Assembly: GCF_004379255.2 (NCBI RefSeq)
Contig: NC_056049.1
Span: forward strand, 4,712,001 to 4,776,000
DNA length: 64,000 nucleotides
From: Salvia splendens
Lineage: Eukaryota > Streptophyta > Magnoliopsida > Lamiales > Lamiaceae
Direction: 5' to 3'
Under the pieces are notes generated by a model. That model made no database searches and was not told the origin of the DNA. It saw only the letters and a program-made list of their open reading frames with translations. This document shows, in pieces, positions 19,793 through 31,909 of this stretch (position 1 is its first letter; every line of letters starts with the position of its first letter). The position numbers were made by a program, and so were the translations under genes.

Positions 19793-22390
19793 ACTCAATT
19801 TGGCCACATTGGTGTCCCTTTTTCTCATTCAAATTTATATATATATAGATTGCATGAAATGAAAATTGTTTGAGGGTACATGAGTGGGTTATAGTGATAT
19901 AGTGCCTCATTAAAAGTGCTACTAATAACATGATCATGTGATTGTGATGGTTAGCATTGTTGAGGATTCATTTTGTTGTTTCTTCGCTTCTTTGTCAACA
20001 CTACATCTTTGTTTGGTTTGGTATACTTATGTTTTGACTTTGAAGTAAAAAAACTACGGTTAGTAAAGTCTGTCGTGATTGTAAGTAGTACTCCAACAAG
20101 AATTCAATTTTGTATAGCAACTCAACGCTAACTTGCTAAGATATCATTTTCTTAATTACTAGTATAATGAAGTAAATTTAAATCTTTTCCCTTAAATTTA
20201 ATTTTTATTTTCAAGATTCTTGTAGAGATGCGAAAATAAAATTAACAAGAGTAAGTTCAAATATATATAAAAATATGATACTATAGTATATCATACGTAC
20301 CTAATATAATATAAAATCATTTTTAAATTATTCTGAAGAGGTATATATGAGAGCATTTTTGTTGCTTTATTTATTGTGGGGGTGTATTGGCGTTAGTTTT
20401 GTCAGACACTTTTCCTTTGTTTTTTATTTAGCTACATATCCATCTTATTCAGATATCGCTTTATTCAAATATCGTTGTGTTGATGGTCTTGTTGTTTGTT
20501 TTCGGTTGAATTGATACTTTTAATGTTCATCATATTTTGTGGTTGAATCTTTTATCTAATTTATACATATATAAAAGGGCGAGTTTTGGCCTTAATCTTA
20601 AGTATTTATTAGTGTTTGGGTATAAATTTAAATATTTAAACTTTTGGGTAAATCTAGATATTTGTAGTAACTATAATGAATATAATGTGTAATAAATGTC
20701 ATAAAATAATTTAGGCGTAACAGTTACAAATATTTAATTTTTAGTTTAAATATTAGGAGTATGAATTTTGGGTCACCAATGAAATCATAATATAATACTT
20801 TTTCTAGGCGTTTCTTCTATAAAGTATCCACGGATTTTTTTTTTTAAACTATAGCCAATTTTCACTAAATAATGATTAATGATTTAGGCGTTTTTTCAAA
20901 ATCACTTAGGCGTTTCCTAGGGTTGCTAATATAGCAAAGTCAAGGAGTGTATAACAAAGTCAACAATTGCGGCTGTAGGTGATAATTTTTACTAAAAATG
21001 GAAAGAGTGTAAATAACTTGGGACGCCCAGAAAGGAAATAAGTGCAAGTAGTCCGGGACGGAGGGAGTACTATTTATTAATTGTTATTGATTACTTATAT
21101 AAATGAGGCATTTTTGTGTGATGTATGATGGAATTTGAAAGGTTTAAGAGATTGATGTTGTCTTTGTATCTATAAATACATGTTCTTTAGTTGTGGAATT
21201 ATCTTTTCATTGTGGTTCTATATTTATTTGTTCGCGTTTCTCGACGACAAATTATATTAGAGCATGGGGTAGAGGGGTCGTAGATGACGCTCGATGATGT
21301 GGTGGGATTTATGTGTAGCATCATTTTTCTGCGGCTAGACGCATGCTCAATTTGCATTTTTGATTTAATCTTTTTCGGTATTTTTATTATTATTAGTTTG
21401 ATTAATTTTATACTAGATTTATTCTATGTTTGAGATTAAATGTGTAATATGTAAGTTGTTGTAAACTACAAAAGTTAATCTTATATGCTAGAAGATTATT
21501 GATAGAAACACCATTTACATGTATTGTTTTCTCTGCAGGTGTTCAGTCCTATGAGTTCTGTTGGAGAATGACGAGTTGTGAAGAATCTAAGGTTTTAGTT
21601 TATAATGTTGATTTTAATTTTAAAGTTTATGTAGTGTATAAAAAAGTTTATTAAAAATAATGAGTAATTATCCATTGGGTTTAATTTTTTATTGTGATAG
21701 ATTTTTATCTTCCTACTCCATGATTTAATGTTTAAACATTGTATTATGTGATTGTTTCAAATTTATTATGCTACAATATTAATTTGTATAGATTTTTTAT
21801 TCTCTTATAACTAAAAATTGTTACTCATATTGTTCATTGTTAATAATAATTCTAATTTTATTTAAAACTGGAAATTAATACTTTAAAAATATATAATATG
21901 TGCGTAGCACATGGGTGATACTAGTAGTAAAATAAAAATCGACCATTGACGATATATAGATATCGGATAAAGTTTGTCACATTTTTCCATTTCCGTCCAT
22001 TACCCAAATTTATCACATTTTACTTTTTACCATTTTTTGTAGTTGACCTTATATTCCACTAACTCATTCTCACTCAAATTTTATTTCAAAACTAATCCAC
22101 TAATTTTTTTAACTCGTTTTTTTTTAAAAATTCTTAAAATATATATGTGGTTTAAGTGTTGCAAAACGGAGTATGTCATATGCTATGTCATATGTGCATA
22201 CTCAATAATTTATGGACTACTATTGTAATATTTTATTCTATACAGAAATAAGTCAATTTGTAGGATATATTATTCTATACAGAAATATGGGAATTGGATT
22301 TTATTACAATTGGTAACAGTGAAAGAATCACTACATTTAACTTCAATCTTTAAATCAGTTATTGTTTTACTTTTTTCATCAAGAGAATTG
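19793..22390. other. Protease 3' flank, duplicated at 44230-46204
   Basis: AT-rich, no gene. It holds a partial Stowaway (about 20933-21067, ending GGGACGGAGGGAG). 20202-20845 is missing from the second copy. 20217-20560 also has an older diverged relative at 42105-42440. Confidence 0.7.
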
Positions 22391-22616
22391 AAATTAAATT
22401 TCTTATTATCAATACAATCCCATATTAAAAAAAGAGAGAAGAATTTGGCATCTGTCTCAAATTTAATTTTGACGACATACCCAAGATGCCATCCAGAATT
22501 AATAAAAATTGCTAAAAGTTTATTAGATTTATGCAAAATAAATTTCTTATTATCTAATACAATCCTGTATTAAAAGAAAAGAATATGATGGATCATGGTA
22601 TGGGTATCATTATGCA

Positions 22617-22626
22617 TATATAAATA
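22617..22626 (+). promoter_or_regulatory. TATA box of the cysteine-rich peptide gene
   Basis: TATATAAATA, 42 bp before the ATG at 22668; kept unchanged in the duplicate (53209-53218). Confidence 0.6.
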
Positions 22627-22667
22627 GGGCAAATTGCATACATAGTTTAAATATAAAATCAGGCAAA

Positions 22668-25600
22668 ATGGTTTCACCAACTCGAACCTTATTTATTGTT
22701 TTTCTCTTCATTGCTGCCTTAGGTAAACTACAAACGCCCTTGTGTTTTCATTGTATTTAGACAAGCAATCAAATATTTGTAATTCAAATAGATCTCTTGT
22801 TGGATAGTTCTTTTTAAATATTAGTGATTATGAATATTAATTGGACTTACTTAGTCCACTTGGGTATAGAAAATTCAAGAATTCTTTTAATTTGTATTTG
22901 ATTTTACTATACTATGTTATGTTATCTATATATGTTTATTTGATTTTGAGTTGGATTTCAACTCGCTCGATTTATCAATCCTTGGATTATCTTCGATTCG
23001 GGCCAATCAAGATATTTTTGGGTCTAATTGTTTTGGATAGAGGGTTGATTTTGTCTCATCTTTCGGACGTTTACCCAAAAACGTCTTATTGTTAAATTAT
23101 CATTTAGTACCCATCGTTTCATTTTTTGGAATGAAATGTCTCACCTTTTAGAATTTATCATTTCATTTTTGGGAATAAAATGTTCAGCAAAAAAATTCGA
23201 ATACTGTACACAACTGCCATGTCAATGAGTGAACGTATCAAAAAGATATTTCGCAGAACATTTTATTGTAAAAAGCAAAACGAATTGTACTAATGGTATT
23301 TATCTAAACCTTGTGATATTTTTAGGTAAACGCCAGACAAAATCGTCAATTTCCATAATATTTCCCCAATTCCTTGTCTTCTTGGTCTCTTTGGGTTGGT
23401 TAGTCAGTTCGAGCTGAATTGACACGCCCAACATAATAGTACTCTTGATTTGTAACGACCCGCTAAGCCAATATTATTATCTTGATTATCTATATAAGTA
23501 ACTTTTATGCGATTAAATCCGAGCTACGATAGATTATCGTTCTTGTTTGTTTTGACGATAGACAAATGAATAAAACACACGTAAATATATATTACACCTT
23601 TATGAATACAATAAATTTAAGTAAATAAATAAAGTCCCATAATCAAAATCTTAATGTCCGATACATCCAATAAAAGTCCAACAAAAATTTAATTTAATAC
23701 ATCTTTTGTTCTAAAGAAAATCGGGTACATCAACGAGAACAGCTCCGAACTGGAATTGGATTTTTTTTCCTGCACCAAATTAAACAAATAATATATATAT
23801 AAAAAAGGGGAGAGAGGGCCGATCATGAGGATGATTTTTTTTTTCAAAACATTAAATGCCACATTTAATGAGGGCAGACAAATCATATCCCTTCTGACAA
23901 AAGAGAATAATTAGAGATAAGAATACCATGCAACTTGCTACACCAACTTGTTACACGTCACTTTCAATGCCACCTTTTTTGTATTGTATACAATCATTTT
24001 TCTTTCCCTCACACACGCATCACCCTCAAATCCTAAGTAATCCTAAGTTGTCTGCACACACCAAGCCAACATGGATATAGGAGTTTGAGGAAGGAGAATT
24101 TCACACAATTCGTAGAGTGAAACACTACCATCCAACAACACTTAACTGCCACATCAAAAGGTAAACACCAAGCCTTTCTTTTCTTTCATCTATGTACAAG
24201 CATGCATATATGTAGTTGGAAGAAGAATCTGCCCAAATGTTAACAATAAACACCAAGAATTACTTGTTTCACCATTAAGTCTTCCAAGAAGACACACAAT
24301 TGTCCAGAATTCACCAAATTTATAAAATAGACAACTAAGTCCTACAACCAGGGTAAGCATAAATTGAGAATCTTATCTTGAACATGAATCTGCCGGATTT
24401 CCGGCGACGGCTCTTCGGCAGCCCGGAGACAACCAAGGACAGCCCCCACTCCGATACGTCACTAATTTCACAACCTTCACAAATTAAATTCCAAAACTTT
24501 TAAATCTAAGATTATAAATTCTTAGAAATTGAAATGAAAGGGAAGAACAATAAATCAATCCTTACCTTTCGGGAGTCCGACGGAGCGGCGGCGCTGGCGA
24601 GCGGCGGCGAAGCTGGAGAGAAAGAAGGGACGGCGGCGGCAGATTCAGGAGAGAAGGGGGCTGGGGCGGTGGAGCAGCGGTGATGTGAGGCGGTGGAAAT
24701 CGAGAGAGAGAGAGAGATCGGAGTCGACGGCAACGTCGATTCTTGCACCACGGCGAATCGGAGAAAATCGGCGGGTTCTGTTTTGGGGAGAAAAGAAAAA
24801 AAATGCGAGGGAGAGAGAAGAGAGAGATACGCATAGGGGGGTTAAGGGAGTATTTGATTTTCTCATTTAATTATTTAGTACTCCTACTATAATATTTATT
24901 GGGTTAAAGTGAAAAGTGAAGGAAGGGAGTAGACTTGCGTAGGGAATGGGAGAATACTTCCATGTTTTCATGTTTTATCTTTTTCTTAAATCACTTTTGA
25001 CTTGGGCTCCTTCAAATTATTTTGGGTTGGGGATTATTATTGTTTTGGGCTCTAAAATGTTAATTCTTTGGCCCGATAATGATTTGTCTCACATGTGTAT
25101 ATATTAGACTAGTGGAATATTTCGAATCACACTAAGTTTAGTGAAATCAATATTAACCTTTTGGGGATGACTTGAGATAGGGAGAGTCCGTTTCCTTCTT
25201 CAAGTTAGAAGTTGGACTACACAAAGTTTACAAATTGTTTTGAGATGAGACAAATTAATTGAATGGAAGTTTGGACTATGTAAACATAAATTCGAGCACT
25301 TATAAACAAATTGGGGCTGCAGTGCATAGTGAATGTGAGGTTCGATTTCAAATTTAATTATTTCTGGGCTTAAATCAAATGGTTAAGTAAGATAAAATGA
25401 TTTGTTATGATCCAAGTTGTTATGTTTTTGTAGAATAATTAGTAAGGTACACAACACCAATTTTAGTTGGGCATTATTACATAAATGGAGAAATAAGGAT
25501 GGGGATATATTAATTTGGACTATTTTTCTTTTGGCCTCACTAAATAAATTGGTGAAATAAGGTGGACTAAGATAACAATTATCTTGGGTCAAGTAATTAA

Positions 25601-27552
25601 TCCTTGGGCCGATAATTTAATTGTTGAGAATTAGTTAGTTAATTTTTTGGAATATTTCGAAGGATGAATAATTTATCCCAAGTCCGAAATAAATATTGCA
25701 AGGGAAAACATCTTCGATAATTAATTCATGTGCTCAATTAAATCTTAGGATTTAATTCGATATCGTTGAGAAAAATACGAGGAGCCAACGGAGGAATTAT
25801 AGGCGTAAGCGGCCGACCGGCATTGCCCCGCGACGCCTCAGGCGGCCGCTAAGGAAATGGAAAGAAAGAGGGAGACGACGTTCTCAAGTCACAAAAATAA
25901 TTAAGTTTAATAAAGAAGTGCTATTAATTAAATTTTTCCAAATTTAATTAATATGCAAGTTTCTAAAATTTCTATCGGTGAACAAATGATAAAAGAAATA
26001 AAGTAGGGGCATGCATTCATATAAGTATGTGAATTTTCTCGAGTCTTATTAGTACGTTATTTGTTTTCAAAAGGCTATCTCCGTGAGTTAAGGGTGGAGT
26101 CAGGAAAATTCAAGTTAAGGAGTTTTAAGCAGTCGAGGTGAGCTTTCTTATACTAAAAATACAAATTGTATTTTATGAAAACTTGAACACATGTTCGTGA
26201 TTTTTTTAAAGATGTTGTCTTGTCATAAATATTTGTGTGTATGATGCCTATCTGTTGGCTACGGCCAAGTGAATTATGAATGATGATATAAGTCGAATTC
26301 GGGTCCCAGTGAGGGTGGTGTCCCCACTCGGACTAGTGTACACAAGCTCCCTCTGCATGTTGGGCAGAGCAGGTGACCGAGGAAGGTGGCCACCTTCCCG
26401 GTACAAGAATACCTCTGACATGTTGGGCAGAGAAGGTGACCGTGCGAGAACACCATCTCGACGGCACAATGTGATCAGATATGGCTAAGTACAGGAAAAA
26501 AAGGGACTGCAGTCCAATGTGAGTATTTTTAGTAAGCTCGGGTCTTTTCAACAACACCCCGAGTGTTACTGTGATGATGGCTTGACAATATTTTCAAATG
26601 TATATGTGTAATTGTCGGCAATGTGTTCACTGAGTACTTTTTGTACTCAGCCCTGCATATATTTCTAAATGTGCAGGTTGAGCAGCGAAGTGGTGGAGGA
26701 AGTGCTATTGAGACAAAACATTTAATTCAGTCAGATTTTGACTCTCGGAGGTTCATGTCTTCATACATGGAACCGCGTTCATTTGTTTCCGTTGTGCATC
26801 TTAAAAGACTCAAGTCTATTTTGTTCAAAACTCTGATATTTTGAAATTTCTTTACAAACAATTACTCGAGTTTTCATGATCGAGTATCTTTTCTTCTGTG
26901 TATCCACACTTGATTAGTCATGTCTCGCAGCCAATGCTTGATATTATTTCCCCCCCCCTTTCTTCCCCGCTTCTTTAATCCTCCCCTAGTCGCGATCAAC
27001 CGTGTTTTCTATCCTTAGAAAATGCGGTCGTGACATGATTCAAGAATTAATAATAGCAGATTTGTACTCCCTCCGTTCCCTCATAGTTGAGTCATTTTTT
27101 CATTTTGGGAAGTTCTCTCATAGTTGAGGCATTTCCATATATATTAACTTTTTATTCACTCTTACTTTATTCTCTCTATTTTATTCACTTTCTCTTTTGT
27201 TCTCTCTACTTGTTTCTCTTTCTTACTTTTTTATCTATTTATTTAACGTACTCAACATCCCTTTTTTAAATTTCACGCCGAAAAGTTTCGCCTCAACTAT
27301 GAGGGAACGGAGGGAGTAATATTTATATTTTTTTTGTTTGTGTCTTTCTTTCTAGGTGTGGAAGAGGCGTTTGGAGGATCATGCACGGATACTTTTGGAA
27401 GTTGTGAAGATGCAGTTTGTTGCGAGGATGGAAGCTGCGGTGCAAACTGTTGCAAATACAAATGCAACAAAGCTCACCCAAAAGCCAATCCCAGCCCATT
27501 TTGTGCTTTGATCGATGTCGGAAAAGCGTGCTACTGCAATTATGATTGTTGA
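22668..27552 (+). CDS. Secreted cysteine-rich (defensin-like) peptide, 83 aa
   Basis: Exon 1 (22668-22722) encodes the signal peptide MVSPTRTLFIVFLFIAAL and ends one base into the next codon; exon 2 (27356-27552) gives VEEAFGGSCTDTFGSCEDAV and on to ...KACYCNYDC. Donor GTAAAC and acceptor TTTCTAG fit, and the frame joins exactly. The mature part has 12 cysteines in the order C-C-CC-C-CC-C-C-C-C-C, suggesting six disulfides; a signal exon split from the cysteine exon is the usual layout of plant defensin-like (DEFL) genes. I do not recognise the subfamily, and antimicrobial or signalling roles are both possible. The 4.6 kb intron is inflated by a solo LTR (23451-27035) and a MITE (27067-27316); without them it is about 0.8 kb. 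Exon 1 is duplicated at 53260. Confidence 0.75.
23451..27035 (+). mobile_element. Solo LTR of a chromoviral Gypsy element (3,585 bp)
   Basis: Starts TGTAACGACCCGC and ends GCGGTCGTGACA, with the perfect 5-bp duplication TGATT at 23446-23450 and 27036-27040. The same LTR flanks a full-length element at 54043 and onward. No internal region is left, so the two LTRs recombined. It is very long for a plant LTR. Confidence 0.92.
24560..24840 (-). other. GC-rich exon-like segment antisense inside the LTR
   Basis: On the minus strand this reads like a plant 5' UTR/first exon (CT-rich leader, then proline/serine-rich open frames) ending TCCCGAAAGGTAAGG, a consensus splice donor. The same segment is in the second copy's LTR (57355-57625). 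It could be a captured host first exon or an antisense LTR transcript start. No protein family is recognised. Confidence 0.35.
27067..27316. mobile_element. Stowaway MITE in the peptide gene intron (250 bp)
   Basis: TIRs CTCCCTCCGTTCCCTCATAG and the inverse at the right end, TA duplications at 27065-27066 and 27317-27318. It ends 39 bp before exon 2. Same family as 37379-37645. Confidence 0.9.
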
Positions 27553-28263
27553 AAGTTAATATCTTGATTATGTTTTTACTAAATGTACTTTTGAGTGCTA
27601 ATTTTATGTTTTACGGATTTGTTAAAACTTTATAGTATTTCATTCTACGGTTTTCATACATCAAGAAATACACCGAGTATGTACTATTTTCATTTAGTCC
27701 GTTGCACAACAGGTTGCATTTTCGAGTTTTGAAGATTCTTTTTTCTCTAATGAGGTTGGACTCATTTTCTATTAACAATATTTTAATTACTTTTTTTCTA
27801 TCCCGTTCTTACTTTACTGATTGTGTATTAAAACTCGTAGTCAACCAAAAATGCATACACTTGTGGGACGGAATAAGTAGCAATTATGAATGGGAATTTA
27901 TTTAATAATTGAAAATCAAGAAACGGCAAAAATTTGAAAAAATATTCAATCAACATAATTAATCTTATTAAGAGATTAATAACATTATTCCCATTACATT
28001 AATAATCTTGTTCATTATATTTTGGAATGTACGAAATTCAAAATATATGTATATATTAAATTGCACTGCTTTCATCAATCCATTGAATTAATAATGAATT
28101 GGCACTCATTAATCTCATTAATAGCCAATCAGTCGACATTTCGCCGTATAATTATATTCAGTGTCAAGGGATATAAGTGTAATTAATATTTGTTCTATAC
28201 TATTTGTTAATACATGAATAATAATTTAATTTACAATAGATATTTTTAATATAATCATGTATA
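27553..28263. other. 3' flank of the peptide gene
   Basis: AT-rich DNA, no gene or clear element seen. Confidence 0.4.
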
Positions 28264-28271
28264 GAATATAT

Positions 28272-28847
28272 TAGGGCTGGCAATTTTCGACACGACACGA
28301 CACGATAATCCGACACGAATCCGCACGAAATTATTGGGTTGGGGTCAAGTCTTATTGGATCTGTATCCTTATCGGGTTGACCCATTAAGAACCCGATAAT
28401 TTCAGGTTGGGTTCGAGTCGGATGTGGGTCGGATACGGGTAACCCATTAAGAAATAATATTATTATTTTTATTATTATTTAAAAATATATATATATATAT
28501 ATATTACTTTAATGTTTTAATTTCTTATAAATTAGGTTTAAATAGTATAAAATGAATTTTAATTGTATAAATTAGGTTAAAAATTAAGGTTTAATCGTGT
28601 AATATTAGGTTTTAATCGTGTAATATCAGGTTCGGGTTGTTATCGTGTCGTGTCAACCCATATTATATCGTGTCGATAACGGGTTCGTGTCGGGTGCGGG
28701 TCGTGTTCGGATTTGAAGGTAGCAGGTCGGATTCGTGTTCGAATTTACAGTTTCCTTAACAGGTCGGGTTCAGGTTATGCCTTATTAGGTTGGGTCATTA
28801 TCAGGTTGACCCGATAACGACCCAATCCACACGATTTGCCAGCCCTA
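28272..28847. mobile_element. hAT-type MITE (576 bp)
   Basis: Termini TAGGGCTGGCAA and TTGCCAGCCCTA (one-base variation at the inner side) with the exact 8-bp duplication GAATATAT at 28264-28271 and 28848-28855. An 8-bp duplication and TAGGG ends fit hAT. The inside is full of CGGGT/CGTGTCG words in both orientations and has no coding capacity. Confidence 0.9.
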
Positions 28848-28969
28848 GAATATATTATTGTTAGTGTAAGTATTAAACTAAATCGTATAGGCATTCCTAA
28901 TTAATCGTATACTCCTCTGTATATTTACTTCCCCGCCCTATAAAATTCAATGTATTTGATAGGGCCCAA

Positions 28970-29158
28970 AAAATGATTCCTCGTTAAAATCCAGCACCAT
29001 ATTAGTTTGCTTCTAACTGTAGGCTAGTAATCGGTGATCTTTAATTTATACAACAAATATTCACACACTAATTATATATCCATGTCTCGTTTGAAAATTC
29101 TTTTAATTTTATTTCTTTTATACTCCCTTCTTTTAATATTTATACTCCCTTCTTTAAG
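28970..29158. repeat. Dispersed repeat, inverted partner of 1-180
   Basis: Matches the first 180 bases of the window in reverse orientation. No coding signal. Confidence 0.7.
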
Positions 29159-29411
29159 GTTGACCACTTTTAAGAAACTCAATTAGTTTTCATAAACGTG
29201 TAATAAGCAACATGACTTTTGTAGAACTAACCATTAACTATCCCATTTCCAAATATTTCTTTTATATGATGATGGGAGGGAACGTCTCTCGACTCAACCT
29301 GGTGTTATTAGAATCATACATTAAAATCACATTACATTGATAAAAAAATCTCTCGAAATTATGATTTGAGGTATAGTTATTTTTTAAATATATCTATATC
29401 TAAAATAAAGA

Positions 29412-29640
29412 TATGATCAAATGTAAACTCTAAATAGTGTACAAATTCTAAATTATAATCTAGATCATTAGTACATGTCAACAGATGTTAAAATAATAGC
29501 AACAAAAAATATAAACACAATGTCAACAATTGATGTTGTGTTGACATTGTGTTGAAACTATGTTGATATTTTTTGTTGCTATTAATTTATTATCTGTTGA
29601 CATTTTCTAACGATCCAAGTCATAATTTAGTGTTTATATA
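29412..29640. mobile_element. Foldback MITE (about 230 bp)
   Basis: The two halves are inverted copies: TGTCAACAGATGTTAAAATA with AATAGCAACAAAAAATAT on the left are mirrored by ATATTTTTTGTTGCTATT and ATCTGTTGACA on the right. The outer end GATCAAATGTAAACTCT resembles the termini of element H. It would fold into a near-complete hairpin. The limits are approximate. Confidence 0.65.
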
Positions 29641-29890
29641 CTCCCTCCATCCCCATTAAGAGTCGCACTTTGACTGGACACGGATTTTAAGAAATGTAAA
29701 GAAAAGCTGGTTAAAAAGTTAGTGGAATGTGGGACCCACTTTTTTATTTTGGTTTTATAATAAAATGTGAGTGAAGTGAATTAGTGGATTGTGTGGCCTA
29801 CTTACCATTTATGGTAAAAATGAAGTGTGACTCTTAATTGAAGATGGACTAAAATGGAAAAGTGTGACTCTTAATCGTGGACGGAGGAGG
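29641..29890. mobile_element. Stowaway MITE (250 bp)
   Basis: CTCCCTCCATCCCCATTAAG left end and the inverse GTGGACGGAGGAG right end, with TA on both sides (29639-29640, 29891-29892). It lies directly next to the foldback element. Confidence 0.85.
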
Positions 29891-29925
29891 TAATATTTAG
29901 TATTTACATTTTATCACTATCCATC

Positions 29926-30340
29926 TAAAACATGTATATATATATGGTAGATGCCATCCCTAAAATTCACTTTCGTCGAGTTTTTATATGTTTAAGAGTT
30001 AAGACAAGAGCAAACCTTAAAACATATTTTTAATTATTGCCATAGTATTATATTCAATTGTTATACATGTAAAGTCACACACATATATAGTATAACAAAA
30101 TACATATTTTAACTGTCAAAATAATCGCAAGTTAGTATAATTCTACGTCATCCATTGGGCCATAATGTATTGGGCCCGTATAATACTAAACAATTGTCCA
30201 ACCAGGATACAGTATTATACTAGTAGTATTTAATTTTTGGAAGTCCATTAAGTCTCATTTGAAGTGGGCCTTCCTTGATTGTGATCTGTCCACTTTAGAT
30301 TAACTCCTCTCACAGCAAGAGGTGTTAAAAAAATGGGAAA
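29926..30340 (+). repeat. Segmental duplicate of 37290-38110 (MITE-free copy)
   Basis: From ATGGTAGATGCCATC to GTGGGCCTTCCTTGATTGTG this matches 37290-38110 closely, except that the other copy has two Stowaway insertions. It therefore gives both empty sites. Confidence 0.85.
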
Positions 30341-30369
30341 ATACTAAACTATATACGTATATGTATATG

Positions 30370-31094
30370 TAGGGATGTCAATCGGGCCGGCCCATCGGGT
30401 TTCGGGCCAACCCTACTCGGGTTGCGGGTCAATCGGGTGCGGGCTAATCGGGTTGAGATTATTTCGGGTTATAAAAGTTCAACCTTAACCCTAAACGCGG
30501 GCTGGCCCAGCGGGTTAATCGGGTTGCTACCGATAAAATTAACATGCGATCAATCCAATAAATAATGACGAAAATTAGTTATATTTATAAAATATAAATA
30601 TTTAATTATGATAAATTTGAGATATATACTTAAACTCAAACACAAACATGATCAAATACTAATATTTGAGGTTTGTGTAAAATAAAAACATAAATTTAAA
30701 TATTTTAAAGCATGTTTTAAAACATGTTTTACAAATTTAAATATTTATTAATGAATTAGACTTTATTTATTTATTATTATATTAATAAAAAATTAATATA
30801 TAATTTATATGTTTAATATAAAATTGAATGTTATTTTTTTAGTTATCTATATTATAAAAATAATCAATGAAATTGTCCAATTATGAGTCAAACAAATAGA
30901 ACAATAGAAATTTTATCGGGTTTTCGGGTCAGCCCATCGGGTTTTCGGGTCTGACCCTAACGGGTTGCGGGTTAATCGGGTGCGGGCTAATCGGGTTGTA
31001 ATTTTATCGGGCTAGAAATTTTCAACCCTAACCCTATAAATTTGACGGGTTATTCGGGTCAGCCCACGGGTTGCGGGCTGCATTGACATCCCTA
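30370..31094. mobile_element. hAT-type MITE (725 bp)
   Basis: Termini TAGGGATGTCAAT and the inverse ATTGACATCCCTA, with the exact 8-bp duplication TGTATATG at 30362-30369 and 31095-31102. The ends are GGGTTGCGGGCT-rich in both orientations and the middle is AT-rich. Non-coding. A decayed relative lies at about 34900-35540. Confidence 0.9.
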
Positions 31095-31139
31095 TGTATA
31101 TGGATATGGATATAATTTAAACAGAGATGCCACAGAGGT

Positions 31140-31400
31140 CCGTGTGTACGCATAAATCTTCTAATTATGTTGAATTTTATATTTAGGATTTTTTCCTACA
31201 TTTTACTCATAACTAAATTATGTTAAAATAGGTGAAGTATAAATCTTGTCAGATGTTTTTAATTCTAGTAGAAATGAGAAAAGAAATTGAAAAAATTAAG
31301 TTCAAATAAATATAAAAAATTAAATATCATATCAATTACCTAGTAGAATACTATAACATCAATACATCATTCATAACTATTAAAATGGAAACGAACGACC
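31140..31400 (+). repeat. Older dispersed block shared with 42025-42230
   Basis: CATAAATCTTCTAATTATGT and following bases recur at 42039 onward with moderate divergence. No gene. Confidence 0.65.
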
Positions 31401-31574
31401 ACAAGGAGACTTCCAAGGAGTTTGACGTGCACCAAACAAGAATTAAAATGGAGCTTAAGATAGATTTATATGAGAAGTACTTGTTACGTATTCCTTTTCA
31501 CACTTAATTACTTTTAGATGAACAACTTTTTAATAGTAAAAAATAAAAAACGTTTGACATTACCAAAATTATAA

Positions 31575-31833
31575 CACTACAAAAAATTTACCAAGCACAA
31601 TTAAATGTGCTCGGAAAATAGCGAGCACCTTCAATTGTGCTCGGCAAATACCGAGCGCAAATGAAGGTGCTCGGCAATATCAGAAACGGGTTTGTTAATT
31701 GCGATCAATTTCGATAAGGTCAACGTGTTCGGCCTGACAATCTATCAACAATGGCAAGCACCATTTATGTGCTCGGTATTCCCCAATTTTCCGAGCACTT
31801 TGGTGCTCGGTAAACACTGTTTATTTTGTAGTG
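31575..31833. mobile_element. CACTA-type mini-element (259 bp)
   Basis: Ends CACTACAAAAAATTT and TTTTGTAGTG, typical of plant CACTA (En/Spm) elements. Inside, GTGCTCGG and its inverse CCGAGCAC occur about ten times, as subterminal transposase-binding motifs do. The flanking 3 bases are not an exact duplication (TAA and TTA). Non-coding. Confidence 0.8.
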
Positions 31834-31909
31834 TTAAACCAGTAGGGTTTGCTTAATACACAATAATAAATTATTATAAACCATATGATCAAACAATAAA
31901 TATTGTTAA

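Noticed and set aside
19292..19828. 178-codon minus-strand open frame over protease exon 3
   Set aside because: Antisense shadow in GC-rich coding sequence; no family resemblance; the sense frame has clear protease motifs.
22043..23095. Several 60-90 codon frames in AT-rich DNA (repeated in the second copy)
   Set aside because: Low-complexity AT translation, no motif, no splice or start context; they recur only because the DNA is duplicated.
26276..26557. Short frames on both strands in the Gypsy LTR
   Set aside because: Non-coding LTR sequence with an internal short repeat (ATGTTGGGCAGAG); the same frames appear in every LTR copy.
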